From the NCBI GenBank assembly GCA_001423545.1, contig LMOK01000002.1:496001-560000 (forward strand): a stretch of DNA of 64,000 nt. The letters run 5' to 3'. Below, piece after piece: positions 39,042-49,354 of the stretch. Source of the stretch: Orlajensenia sp001423545. GTDB taxonomy: Bacteria; Actinomycetota; Actinomycetes; Actinomycetales; Microbacteriaceae. Each line of letters opens with the position of its first letter. Position 1 is the stretch's first letter. The notes under the pieces were generated by a model. The model made no database searches and was not told the DNA's origin. It saw only the letters and a program-made list of their open reading frames with translations. The position numbers were made by a program, and so were the translations under genes.

Positions 39042-41582
39042 ATGAGCACTCTCTTCGAACCCGACGCGCCCACCCCGATCATCGTCCACGACGCGCCGGG
39101 CGGCTCCGGCGCGGGCTCCACCCGCGGTGGCGGCCACGGTGCCGGCTCATCGGGCCCGTCGAGTCGGCTCACCGACGGACTCAACCCCCCGCAGCGCGAG
39201 GCCGTCGAGTACCGCGGACCGGCCCTGCTCATCGTCGCCGGTGCCGGCTCCGGCAAGACCCGAGTGCTCACCCACCGCATCGCCGGCCTGATCGAGACGC
39301 GCGAGGCCTGGCCGAGCCAGATCCTCGCCATCACCTTCACCAACAAGGCCGCCGCCGAGATGCGCGAGCGCGTGTCGGCTCTCCTCGGGCAGGCATCCGA
39401 GGGCATGTGGATCTCCACCTTCCACTCGGCCTGCGTGCGCATCCTCCGCCGCGAGTCCGAGAAGGCCGGCCTCACGTCGACCTTCACGATCTACGACTCG
39501 GCCGACAGTCGCACCGTGCTGAAGCGCATCATCAAGGCCCTCGATGCCGACACGCTCGGCTTCACCCCGGGCAACGCCGGCGCCCAGATCTCGAAGCTCA
39601 AGAACGAGCTGACGGATGTCGACGCCTACGCGCGCAACGCGAACATGAGCGACCCGAAGGAAGCGGTCTTCCTCGAGATCTTCCGGCAGTACACCCGCAC
39701 GCTGCGCTCGGCGGGTGCCCTCGACTTCGACGACCTCATCGGCGAGACCGTCTACCTGTTCCGCGCCTTCCCCGAGACGGCTGCGCTCTACCGTCGCCGG
39801 TTCCGCCACATCCTGGTCGACGAGTACCAGGACACCAACCACGCGCAGTACTCGCTCATCCGCGAGCTCACCCGGCCGGTCTCGCGCGAGCTCGTCGTCG
39901 AGATGGAGAACAAGGGTGTCCTGGTGCGCGGACTCGAGGACGAGACCGGCATCATCCCCGGTGCATCGCTCACCGTCGTCGGCGACTCCGACCAGTCGAT
40001 CTACGCGTTCCGCGGCGCCGACATCCGCAACATCACCGAGTTCGAGCGCGACTTCCCGGGCGCCCGAGTGGTTCTGCTGGAACAGAACTACAGGTCGACC
40101 CAGAACATCCTGAGCGCGGCGAACGCGGTCATCTCGAACAACTTCGACCGCAAGGCCAAGAACCTGTTCACGACCGTGGGCGACGGTGACAAGATCACCG
40201 GTTACACCGGCTACTCGGGCCACGACGAAGCCCAGTTCGTCGCCGATGAGATCGAGGCGCTGCACCGCAAGGGCATGGCCTATCGCGACATCGCGGTGTT
40301 CTACCGAACCAACGCTCAAACCCGTGCACTGGAGGAGATCTTCGTGCGCTCGGCGCTGCCGTACCGAGTGGTCGGGGGCACCAAGTTCTACGAGCGCGCC
40401 GAGATCAAGGATGCGATGGCCTACCTCATCGCCGTCGCCAACCCTCTCGACGAACTCGCCATCCGCCGCATCCTGAACACGCCGAAGCGCGGCATCGGAC
40501 CCGCGACCGAGACGCAGCTCGCCCAGTTCGCCGAGACCAACGAGCTGAGCTTCCGCGCCGCGATGCGCGAGGCCGGGTCGCTCGGACTCGGCCCCAAGGT
40601 CACCAACGCCATCCTGCAGCTCGCTGCGGTCCTCGACCAGGCCGCAGCCATGCTCGTGCCCGTGCAGGTCGACGGCGCAGACCAGACTCCGAGCGACGAC
40701 CCGAACGCCGAGACGGACGCCCGAGGCGGCGTCGGCGCGGCCAAGGTGTCCGAGGTGCTCACCTTCCTCATGACCGAGAGCGGCCTGCTCGAGGCCCTGC
40801 GCCGCAGCCGCGACCCGCAGGACGAGACCCGCGCCGAGAACGTCGAGGAGCTCGTCGCCCAGACCAAGGACTTCGAGAAGGAGAACCCCGGCTCCGGCCT
40901 GGTCGACTTCCTGACCCAGGTGTCTCTGGTCGCCGCCGCCGACGACCTCGACGACTCGTCGGGAACCGTCTCGCTCATGACGCTGCACACGGCGAAGGGC
41001 CTCGAGTACGACGCCGTCTTCCTCACCGGCATCGAAGAGGACCTGCTGCCGCACAAGATGAGCGCCAACGAGCCGGGTGGTCCGGCCGAGGAGCGCCGTC
41101 TGTTCTACGTCGGCATCACCCGTGCGCGCCAGCGCCTCTACCTCTCGCTCGCGATGACGCGCTCGCAGTTCGGCGACACCTCCGTGGCCATGCCGAGCCG
41201 CTACCTGCAGGAGATCCCGGCCGACCTCATCGACTGGCGCCAGTCGCCGGGCATGGCGAACTCGCGCGGGGGAACCCAGCCGCGGGCGCTCAACGCCCGT
41301 CGCGACGGGCGCGGCCCCGGCCAGTACGGCTACAGCTCCGACCCGACGCTGCCCCCCGCTCCGCGGCCGAAGACCGAGTGGCCGAACGCCATCGGTGCGC
41401 AGGTGCGCGACAACGGCGACCTCGAGCTCGCGGCCGGCGACCGCATCCGTCACACCAACTTCGGCGAGGGCCGGGTGTCGCAGGTGACGGGCGAGGGCAC
41501 CAAGCGCGTCGCTCACGTGCAGTTCGACACCGCAGGAGCGAAGAAGCTGCTGATCAAGATCGCCCCCATCGAGAAGCTGTAG
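39042..41582 (+). CDS. pcrA: ATP-dependent DNA helicase PcrA/UvrD
   Basis: 846-residue 3'-5' SF1A helicase for DNA repair and replication. Gly/Ser-rich N terminus (1-45), then LNPPQREAV (Q motif), AGAGSGKTRVLTHR (Walker A), AITFTNKAAAEM, VDEYQDTN (Walker B), VGDSDQSIYAFRGA, LEQNYRST, TLHTAKGLEYDAVF and YVGITRARQRLYL. The last 60 residues (AGDRIRHTNFGEGRV) form the Tudor-like RNA-polymerase-binding domain. About 30 residues between RELT and LTVVGDSDQS are longer than in the mycobacterial homologue as I recall it. The FUSC gene follows 2 bp later. Confidence 0.97.
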   Translation: MSTLFEPDAPTPIIVHDAPGGSGAGSTRGGGHGAGSSGPSSRLTDGLNPPQREAVEYRGPALLIVAGAGSGKTRVLTHRIAGLIETREAWPSQILAITFTNKAAAEMRERVSALLGQASEGMWISTFHSACVRILRRESEKAGLTSTFTIYDSADSRTVLKRIIKALDADTLGFTPGNAGAQISKLKNELTDVDAYARNANMSDPKEAVFLEIFRQYTRTLRSAGALDFDDLIGETVYLFRAFPETAALYRRRFRHILVDEYQDTNHAQYSLIRELTRPVSRELVVEMENKGVLVRGLEDETGIIPGASLTVVGDSDQSIYAFRGADIRNITEFERDFPGARVVLLEQNYRSTQNILSAANAVISNNFDRKAKNLFTTVGDGDKITGYTGYSGHDEAQFVADEIEALHRKGMAYRDIAVFYRTNAQTRALEEIFVRSALPYRVVGGTKFYERAEIKDAMAYLIAVANPLDELAIRRILNTPKRGIGPATETQLAQFAETNELSFRAAMREAGSLGLGPKVTNAILQLAAVLDQAAAMLVPVQVDGADQTPSDDPNAETDARGGVGAAKVSEVLTFLMTESGLLEALRRSRDPQDETRAENVEELVAQTKDFEKENPGSGLVDFLTQVSLVAAADDLDDSSGTVSLMTLHTAKGLEYDAVFLTGIEEDLLPHKMSANEPGGPAEERRLFYVGITRARQRLYLSLAMTRSQFGDTSVAMPSRYLQEIPADLIDWRQSPGMANSRGGTQPRALNARRDGRGPGQYGYSSDPTLPPAPRPKTEWPNAIGAQVRDNGDLELAAGDRIRHTNFGEGRVSQVTGEGTKRVAHVQFDTAGAKKLLIKIAPIEKL

Positions 41583-41584
41583 GC

Positions 41585-42694
41585 GTGTCCGGGGCAGTGC
41601 CTCCGCCCGCGAGCGACGGCCACGGAGCCGGTGACGCGGGTCGACCCGTCGGCCTGGTCGAGCGGCTCAAGCACCTGCGCGCCCTCGACATCGAGGTGGC
41701 CACGCGTGCCGCGATCGCTGCGGCGGTGCCGCTGCTGATCCTGGTGGCGCTCGGCCGAGTCGACTGGGCGCCCTATGCCTCGTTCGGCGCGATGGCCGCC
41801 CTCTACGGTCGCAGCGAACCGTACGAGACGCGCTGGCGCAGCGTCTCGACGGCTGCCGTCGGCATGGTCGTGAGCGTCGGGCTCGGCATCCTCGTCGCTG
41901 TCGCGGGGGCGCCGCTCGGCCTCGTGGCAGCCGTTCTCGCTCTCGTCATCGTCGGCGGGGTGCTGCTGGCGGCGACCCTCGGACTGTTCCCGCCGACCCC
42001 GCTGTTCTTCGTCTTCGGCTTCCTCATCTGCGCCGAGATACCGACGACGGCCGATGAGATCGGCATCCGGATGCTCATCACCATCGCCGCTGCCGGCTTC
42101 GCCGTGCTGCTGAGTCTGTCCGGCTGGGTGCTGCGCCGCGCGGCTGGCCCCAGGGAGGGACGGTACTTCAGCTCGCTCAGCCGGGTGCCGACGCCCAGGC
42201 CACGCGCCTATCGGGACGCAGCCGTGTGGATCAACATCGCGCAACTGGTTCTCGGCGCGGCCGTCGCCGGGACCATCGCCCTGCTCGCAGGCGTCGGTCA
42301 CCCCACCTGGACGGTCGTCAGCGTCGTCGCCGTGGTGCCGCCGCCGCGTGCGCCGCACTCGGCCTCCAGGTCGGTGCACCGCATCATCGGCACGGTGATC
42401 GGCGTCGGTGTCTCGGCCGCCGTGCTGCTGCCCGACCCTCCGGCTGTGGTCATGGTGCTCGTCATCGCCGTCTGCCAGTTCGCCGCGGAGATCCTCATCG
42501 GACGCAACTACGGAGCGGCCCTCGTGTTCGTCACGCCGCTCGCCCTGTCGATCTCGCACCTCGCGTCCACGGCACCGGTGCCCGGGCTGCTCGTCGATCG
42601 CGTCATCGCCACGACGCTCGGTGCGACCGTCGGTCTCCTCGCCGTGCTCACCGCGCGCCTCGCCACCCGGCGATCGAACTCCGCCGCGGGCTGA
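41585..42694 (+). CDS. FUSC-family membrane protein
   Basis: 369 residues from GTG 41585, immediately after the pcrA stop. Two blocks of hydrophobic helices are separated by a charged region near residue 180-210. VDWAPYASFGAMAALYGRSEPY and the later WTVVSVVAVVPPPRAPHSASRSVHRIIGTVIGV-type segment (shortened here) match FUSC/aromatic-acid exporter-like proteins. It is probably an efflux permease component, substrate unknown. It converges on the large hydrolase-like gene. Confidence 0.83.
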   Translation: MSGAVPPPASDGHGAGDAGRPVGLVERLKHLRALDIEVATRAAIAAAVPLLILVALGRVDWAPYASFGAMAALYGRSEPYETRWRSVSTAAVGMVVSVGLGILVAVAGAPLGLVAAVLALVIVGGVLLAATLGLFPPTPLFFVFGFLICAEIPTTADEIGIRMLITIAAAGFAVLLSLSGWVLRRAAGPREGRYFSSLSRVPTPRPRAYRDAAVWINIAQLVLGAAVAGTIALLAGVGHPTWTVVSVVAVVPPPRAPHSASRSVHRIIGTVIGVGVSAAVLLPDPPAVVMVLVIAVCQFAAEILIGRNYGAALVFVTPLALSISHLASTAPVPGLLVDRVIATTLGATVGLLAVLTARLATRRSNSAAG

Positions 42695-42717
42695 GGCCGC
42701 GCTCTCGCTCTCCCGCG

Positions 42718-45258
42718 CTACGGGCGCCCGGGCTGCCGCTCGGGCAGGCCGGCGAGCCGGCCGAGCGCTCGGCGATAGGACGGCGTGCGCGGATACCAGC
42801 TGTGGGCGTCGACCGCGCCGACGTAGCCGCTGGCGTCGACCTCCTCCGCGTACACGTCGCGGTCGTTCGGAGTGGTCGACCAGGACGGGAAGCCGAGGAA
42901 GTCCGTGGCGCGCCAGAGGCTGATCCAGTCGGCGGCCGGAACCACCCCGGGCGACGGGCGGTCGGAGATGTTCGCCGCCGCCACGGCCTCCTGCTCGGCG
43001 ATGACGTGCTCCCGATCGGCGGCCCAGGGATCACGAGCGCGCAGGCGGGGCGCCCGGCACGGCTCGCCGCCGATGACCTCGGGTCCCAGGATCTCCGGCC
43101 AGAACCGCCCGAAGTACGGGCGCAGCTGAATGCCGAAGGTGAGCAGGGACACCCGACCCTGGTAGTCGCTCAGCCACTTCGGATGCGTCGCGAGAGCGAA
43201 CAGTGACGAGACGGCGACGACGCCGCCCATGCTGTGCGCCGTCACGATCGCCGTGCGTTCCTGACCCTTCACCCGAGGCAGGTCGAGCCACCAGCTGAGT
43301 CGGCGTGCGACCTCCGGAACCGCGCGCTCGGTGTAGCAGGGCGCACCGAGGGGATGCCCTGCCCGGGGCAGGAAGCAGGCGAGGTCCCAGACGAGCCCGA
43401 GTGGCCGCACCACCTTCGAGCCGCCGAAGACCAGACCGCCGACCACGGCGAGCCCGACCGCGCCCCAGACGATCAGCGAGAAGTCCATCCATCGTGCTGC
43501 GAGAACGGATGCCGTCGCGAAGGGTTCCGGCGCCAGCAACTGCGTCACGAAGCGCTGGTCGAGCGAGGAGAACGCCGTGATCACGGTGACGACGGTCGCG
43601 GCCATGCCGGCCAGGCAGAGCGCACCGAGGATGGGCTCGACCAGGTGGTAGCGAGCCGCCGACGCGCGCTTGCGGCTGACTTCTCCGGCCAGCAGCGCGC
43701 GCAGGTCGCCTCGTGGGCTGCCATCGGCCACCGGCGGTTCCTTCGAGGCGTCGTCCCAGAAGGCGTCGATGCGCGGCAGCACGTCGCGCCGACGGATGAG
43801 TTGGATCGCCACGATGAGCAGGGCCACGATGAGGAAGGCGAGGAGCACGCCCAGGTACCAGGGGTAGAAGGCGCCGAGACGCAGCGACGGATCGCCGGGC
43901 ACGCAGCCGGTTCCCGTGCAGGAGGCGTACGCCGTGGCGAGCTTGCGACCACCGCCGAGGGCGCTGGCCGGCTTGTCGCCGTTCAGCCAGTCGCCCATCA
44001 CCACGTTGACGATGCAGGACAGGGCCAGACCGATGACCAGGCCCATCGTCATGAAGACGGCCGGTGCCATCCCGCCCCACGCCCGGTGGAGGCGGTCGGG
44101 CGCCGGGAAGAACAGGGTGGCCGTCACCAGAAGCACCGCCAGGAGCACCGTCGAGACCAGTACCCAGTTGAAGGCGATGCGCATGGCGTATCCGTTGATG
44201 TCGAGACCGGGGAACAACGACAGCGCTCCCGTCGCGACGGCGAGTACGAGAAAGGCGGCCGTGAGCGTGAGCGTCGGCAGGGGAGTGCGCTCCTCGAGCC
44301 GCTCGAACGGCATGGTGTCGGTTCGGTAGGCGAGCACGACGGCCGTCACCATCACGACGGTGGCGGCGACGCAGACGCCGACGCCCCACTCCGGTCGACT
44401 ACTGCTCGCGAGTGCGAGGCCGCACAGCAGCGCCGTCATGGCGATGCCCGTCGCGAGGTGCATGGAGGTGAGGCGCGAGATCTCGGTGCGCGACTGCCAG
44501 AACCGCGGCTGCGCGAGCAGCACCGGTTCTTCGGTCGCCGGCGTGCCCGTGATGATGCGTCCTGCCACGTTGTAGCGCAGGCGCGCCAGCGTCGAGGTGG
44601 CGAAGATGGCGAACAGGACGGCCACCGGCACGATCGAGAAGAAGGCGATCCTCCGCCCGGTCGACCAGCGTGCGAAGCCCTCGAAAGCCTCGGGGAGTGC
44701 CGTGCAGGTGAGACGGCGCCCGCCGTAGCACTGCACGGCGATGAGGTCGAGGGCGATCGACGCGAACGAGAGGATGAGCAGGGTCGTGAGCACGACGCAG
44801 AACACCCGGATGAGCCCGGACTGGAAACGGATGCGGGTCCCGGATCGCGGCAGGTTCCAGCTCCAGATCGCGGCGTTGGCGATGCTGAACGGCAGCACGG
44901 CCGTCCAGCAGGCTCGTCCTATGGCTGCGACGATCGCGCCGCCGACGCCGGTCTCCGGCGACACCGTGCGCACCATGCCGCCCCACGAGTACGCCTCACG
45001 ATGGATGCCTTCCGGGACGCTGCCGCGGGGTGCCTCCACGGCATCGACGACCCCTCGACTGCCCTCGCCGAGCTCCTGCTGGGCCCGGCCCCTGTCGAGT
45101 GAATCGGCCGTCGGATGCCAGAAGCTGCCGAGCTTGTCTCCCATGGCGAACTCGACCTCGTCGGGCGGGAGGTCGAGGAGCTCGTGAGGCGGCATGTTGT
45201 TCACCCCGTGGATGCGCAGTTCGAGGACCGGTTCGCCGCCGCTCGCGTTCGTCGCCAT
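42718..45258 (-). CDS. Large membrane protein with split alpha/beta-hydrolase motifs
   Basis: 846 residues from ATG 45258 (AAAGG upstream); the frame opens 21 codons earlier. Near residues 15-21 is RIHGVNN, like the oxyanion HG segment of lipases, and about residue 95 EAYSWGG. Ten or so membrane helices follow between about 120 and 600. Near residue 672 TAHSMGGVVAVSSLFAL is a serine-hydrolase nucleophile elbow, and a late soluble region ends the protein. This suggests one hydrolase fold interrupted by a membrane domain. The substrate is unknown. It is divergent from sucC. Confidence 0.78.
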   Translation of the reverse strand: MATNASGGEPVLELRIHGVNNMPPHELLDLPPDEVEFAMGDKLGSFWHPTADSLDRGRAQQELGEGSRGVVDAVEAPRGSVPEGIHREAYSWGGMVRTVSPETGVGGAIVAAIGRACWTAVLPFSIANAAIWSWNLPRSGTRIRFQSGLIRVFCVVLTTLLILSFASIALDLIAVQCYGGRRLTCTALPEAFEGFARWSTGRRIAFFSIVPVAVLFAIFATSTLARLRYNVAGRIITGTPATEEPVLLAQPRFWQSRTEISRLTSMHLATGIAMTALLCGLALASSSRPEWGVGVCVAATVVMVTAVVLAYRTDTMPFERLEERTPLPTLTLTAAFLVLAVATGALSLFPGLDINGYAMRIAFNWVLVSTVLLAVLLVTATLFFPAPDRLHRAWGGMAPAVFMTMGLVIGLALSCIVNVVMGDWLNGDKPASALGGGRKLATAYASCTGTGCVPGDPSLRLGAFYPWYLGVLLAFLIVALLIVAIQLIRRRDVLPRIDAFWDDASKEPPVADGSPRGDLRALLAGEVSRKRASAARYHLVEPILGALCLAGMAATVVTVITAFSSLDQRFVTQLLAPEPFATASVLAARWMDFSLIVWGAVGLAVVGGLVFGGSKVVRPLGLVWDLACFLPRAGHPLGAPCYTERAVPEVARRLSWWLDLPRVKGQERTAIVTAHSMGGVVAVSSLFALATHPKWLSDYQGRVSLLTFGIQLRPYFGRFWPEILGPEVIGGEPCRAPRLRARDPWAADREHVIAEQEAVAAANISDRPSPGVVPAADWISLWRATDFLGFPSWSTTPNDRDVYAEEVDASGYVGAVDAHSWYPRTPSYRRALGRLAGLPERQPGRP

Positions 45259-45393
45259 GATGGGCCGCCTTTCGCACGTGGATGCTCGCGACGGTACTGC
45301 TGCTGCGGGCGCCCGCGACACAGGGCCTGCCCCGACGTCATTGCGGCCGGGTTCCGCCGCCCGCTGGCGTTCTGGCCACCCGATCAGGAGGGG

Positions 45394-45470
45394 TAGGCTT
45401 TCAGATGGCCCGAAACTGTCTTGATGTCGAGGTAATCGCGCGGACTCGGGTCACGGAACACATCCCCTGA
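45394..45470 (+). promoter_or_regulatory. Candidate sucC leader: TAGGCT box and 21-codon ORF
   Basis: TAGGCT at 45394-45399, then ATG 45405 opens MARNCLDVEVIARTRVTEHIP, ending at 45470, 43 bp before the sucC GTG. The spacing of 5 nt is a little short for a leaderless start. The rest of the 45259-45513 gap shows no other feature. Confidence 0.25.
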
Positions 45471-45513
45471 AAAGCCAGCGCCGCGCGCTCAATGCGGATT
45501 GGAAGTCACGCAC

Positions 45514-46683
45514 GTGGATCTTTACGAGTACCAGGCCAGAGACCTGTTCGAACAGTACGGTGTCCCGGTTCTTCCGGGCATCGTCGCGGACACCGCCGAC
45601 GAGGTGCGGGCCGCGGCCGAGAAGCTGGGCGGCGTCGTCGTCGTCAAGGCGCAGGTCAAGGTCGGAGGCCGTGGCAAGGCCGGCGGCGTCAAGGTCGCCA
45701 AGAACCCCGATGAGGCCTACGAGGCCGCTCAGGCCATCCTCGGCCTCGACATCAAGGGCCACGTCGTCAATCGCGTCATGGTCGCCGGTGGTGCACGCAT
45801 CGCGCAGGAGTACTACTTCTCCGTGCTGCTCGACCGGGCCAACCGCTCCTACCTCTCGCTCACGAGCTTCGAGGGCGGCATGGAGATCGAGATCCTCGCC
45901 GTCGAGAAGCCCGAGGCGCTCGCACGCATCGAGGTGAACCCCGGAACGGGCCTCGACCTCGAGACCGCCAAGGAGATCGCCGTCGCCGCGAAGTTCCCGG
46001 CCGAGCTGGTCGACAAGGTCGCACCCGTCTTCGTCAAGCTCTACGAGGTGTACACCGGCGAGGACGCCACCCTCGTCGAGGTGAACCCGCTCGTGCTCAC
46101 CGAGGACGGCGACATCATCGCGCTCGACGGCAAGGTCACGCTCGACGAGAACGCCGACTTCCGCCACCCGAACCACGCCGAGCTCGAGGATGCCGCTGCC
46201 GCGGACCCGCTCGAGGCGAAGGCCAAGGAGTCCGACCTCAACTACGTCAAGCTCGACGGCCAGGTCGGAGTCATCGGAAACGGTGCCGGGCTCGTCATGT
46301 CGACGCTCGACGTCGTCGCCTACGCCGGTGAGATCCACGGCGGGGTGAAGCCCGCCAACTTCCTCGACATCGGTGGTGGAGCATCCGCCGCCGTCATGGC
46401 AGCCGGTCTCGACGTCATCCTCGGCGACGAGCAGGTCAAGAGCGTCTTCGTGAACGTCTTCGGCGGCATCACCGCCTGCGACGCGGTGGCCAACGGCATC
46501 GTCGGAGCCCTCGAGACCCTCGGTGAGCACGCCAACAAGCCGCTCGTCGTGCGCCTCGACGGCAACAACGTCGAAGAGGGTCGCCGCATCCTCACCGACT
46601 ACAACCACCCGCTCGTCACCCTCGCCGCCACCATGGACGAGGGCGCCGACAAGGCCGCCGAGCTCGCGAACGCCGCCGCGTAG
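45514..46683 (+). CDS. sucC: Succinate--CoA ligase (ADP-forming) subunit beta
   Basis: 389 residues from GTG 45514, which gives the normal start DLYEYQARDLFEQYGVPVLPG and has GGAAG 8 nt upstream; a TTG start at 45499 would add five residues without precedent. The ATP-grasp domain (VVKAQVKVGGRGKAGGVKVAK) and the C-terminal ligase domain (ANFLDIGGGASA, VFGGITACDAVA) are complete. TCA-cycle enzyme, substrate-level ATP formation. sucD follows 28 bp later. Confidence 0.97.
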   Translation: MDLYEYQARDLFEQYGVPVLPGIVADTADEVRAAAEKLGGVVVVKAQVKVGGRGKAGGVKVAKNPDEAYEAAQAILGLDIKGHVVNRVMVAGGARIAQEYYFSVLLDRANRSYLSLTSFEGGMEIEILAVEKPEALARIEVNPGTGLDLETAKEIAVAAKFPAELVDKVAPVFVKLYEVYTGEDATLVEVNPLVLTEDGDIIALDGKVTLDENADFRHPNHAELEDAAAADPLEAKAKESDLNYVKLDGQVGVIGNGAGLVMSTLDVVAYAGEIHGGVKPANFLDIGGGASAAVMAAGLDVILGDEQVKSVFVNVFGGITACDAVANGIVGALETLGEHANKPLVVRLDGNNVEEGRRILTDYNHPLVTLAATMDEGADKAAELANAAA

Positions 46684-46711
46684 GCCACGGACAAGGACAG
46701 GATTCAAAGAC

Positions 46712-47599
<888 letters not shown>

Positions 47600-47614
47600 G
47601 ACGACCAGGACGAA

Positions 47615-47647
47615 AAGCGGGGCTCACCGGGACGGTGGGCCCCGCTT
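47615..47647 (+). terminator. Intrinsic terminator of sucCD
   Basis: 14-bp stem AAGCGGGGCTCACC / GGTGGGCCCCGCTT with a single U-G wobble in RNA and a 5-nt loop, then CTCAGTG. Confidence 0.85.
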
Positions 47648-47749
47648 CTCAGTGCTGCGGCGTCATTCGGGGCCGTTTGCACCACAACCCTGTGCCGCGG
47701 CGTGCCATGGCGATACTGTGGCCCCACCACGTGAAGAGAGGTTGGGCTC

Positions 47750-49321
47750 ATGGCGCGCTTGACGAATGCAGAACTTCAGCGGCAGCTCGAGCTGCTCGCA
47801 GCGGAGAACGCGGAGCTTCGTCTGAAGCAGGGCGAGTCGGATGGCGCGCTCGACGTCGAGTCCGAGGAGCTCAGGCTGCAGCAGGAGGAGACCGCGTCGG
47901 CCCTCGCCCTGGAGGCCGAGGAGCAGCGACGGGAGCAGGCCGAGGCTGCAGCTGCGCTCGCTGCCGAGAACGCCGCGCTGCGCGCCGAGCTCGAGGCCGC
48001 CCGGAGCACAGCCGAGACCGTGCCGATCGCCCCACTGGACGATCCGTCCACACCGCCGGCGCGCAGGCGACGCCCGCACACGAGCCGCTGGTGGGCGGTG
48101 CTGTCGGCGTTCCTCATCGTGATCGGGCTGATCCTGGCCCCGACCGCCGTCGTCGCCGGCTGGGCGAAGAACCAGCTCTCGAGCACGGAGACCTTCGTGG
48201 CCACCTTCGCGCCGCTGGCGGACGACCCGGCCGTGCAGGCTCTGGTCACCGATCAGGTGGTCGCTGCCATCAACGCCCAAGTCGACGTCGATGGCCTCAC
48301 CAACTCGCTGTTCGACGGCGTCCAGGAACTCGGCCTCGGTCCGAGGGCCTCTGCCGCACTCGACCTGCTCCGGGCCCCCGCCGTTGCCGGCATCCAGTCG
48401 CTCATCCAGGACTCGGTGTCGAAGTTCGTCGAATCCGACGCCTTCTCCGCCGTGTGGGAACAGGCGCTGACCGTCACGCACAACCAGGTTCTGGCGACCC
48501 TGAGCGGCGACGAGAACGCAGCGATCGGGATCGATGACCAGGGGCAGATCGGTGTTCAGCTCGGCCCCATCATCGACGAGGTCAAGAAGGTCCTGGTTGA
48601 CCGGGGCATCGGCTTCGCCTCGCAGATCCCGACGATCGACAAGACCATCGTCATCGCGCAGTCGGATCAAGCCGTGTTGGCCCAGTCGTTCTACGGCGTC
48701 GCCGTCGCCGTCGGGATCTGGCTGCCCTGGGTGGCATTGGCCTTCCTCGTCGCCGGAGTTCTCGTCGCCCGTCGCCGCATCGTCGCCCTCCTCGGAGCGA
48801 GCATCGGCCTCGCGCTCGCGATGCTCCTCCTCGCCGCCGGCCTCGGAGTCGGTCGCATCGTCACCATCGCGAACCTCGCGCCCGCGATCATGTCAGCGTC
48901 TGCTGCCGGGGTCATCTACGACCAGGTCCTCGTCTTCATTCATGCGACGATCACCTCGGTGGCCGTTCTCGCGGTCACCGTGGCGGTCGTCGGCTGGCTG
49001 TCGTCCTCGTACGGCCCGGCGGTGAAGTTGCGCTCGCTGTTCGTCGGTTGGGCGGCATGGCTGCGAACAGCTGCGGAGGAACGCGGAGTGACCACCGGTC
49101 GCTTCGGCGAGTGGCTCTACCGGCAGCGCGTCGTCGTCCGGGTGTTGATCGCCGTGATCGCGTCCGCCGTCGTGCTGTTCGTGCGACCGCTCTCGCCGGC
49201 CGTGATCATCTGGACGGCCGTCATCGCCATCGTGCTGCTCGGCATCAGCGAGCTTCTCCAGCGCCCTGTCGTGACTGTGCCCGAGGAGGCTGACGAAGAC
49301 ACCCCGATCGTCGTCGCCTGA
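47750..49321 (+). CDS. Coiled-coil-headed polytopic membrane protein
   Basis: 523 residues. Residues 1-90 are a highly charged Leu/Glu/Ala heptad pattern (LQRQLELLAAENAEL, LRAELEAARS), clearly a coiled coil, followed by a basic linker (PARRRRPH). Then one helix (WAVLSAFLIVIGLILAP), a 180-residue soluble region likely outside, and three or four more helices, with an acidic C terminus. AGAGAGG-type ribosome binding site. I do not recognise a named family; the shape suggests a cell-envelope scaffold or sensor. It stands between sucCD and the DUF6350 gene. Confidence 0.78.
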   Translation: MARLTNAELQRQLELLAAENAELRLKQGESDGALDVESEELRLQQEETASALALEAEEQRREQAEAAAALAAENAALRAELEAARSTAETVPIAPLDDPSTPPARRRRPHTSRWWAVLSAFLIVIGLILAPTAVVAGWAKNQLSSTETFVATFAPLADDPAVQALVTDQVVAAINAQVDVDGLTNSLFDGVQELGLGPRASAALDLLRAPAVAGIQSLIQDSVSKFVESDAFSAVWEQALTVTHNQVLATLSGDENAAIGIDDQGQIGVQLGPIIDEVKKVLVDRGIGFASQIPTIDKTIVIAQSDQAVLAQSFYGVAVAVGIWLPWVALAFLVAGVLVARRRIVALLGASIGLALAMLLLAAGLGVGRIVTIANLAPAIMSASAAGVIYDQVLVFIHATITSVAVLAVTVAVVGWLSSSYGPAVKLRSLFVGWAAWLRTAAEERGVTTGRFGEWLYRQRVVVRVLIAVIASAVVLFVRPLSPAVIIWTAVIAIVLLGISELLQRPVVTVPEEADEDTPIVVA

Positions 49322-49339
49322 GGGCGGGCATCCGGCAGG

Positions 49340-49345
49340 TAGAGT
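49340..49345 (+). promoter_or_regulatory. -10 box of the DUF6350 gene
   Basis: TAGAGT, 9 nt before the ATG at 49355; near-leaderless spacing. Confidence 0.35.
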
Positions 49346-49354
49346 CCCTGACGG

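Noticed and set aside
39147..41516. 789-codon open frame antisense to pcrA
   Set aside because: It mirrors the codon pattern of the helicase gene; its translation is low-complexity E/D/G/V/R without any family motif. Long antisense frames are expected at this GC content.
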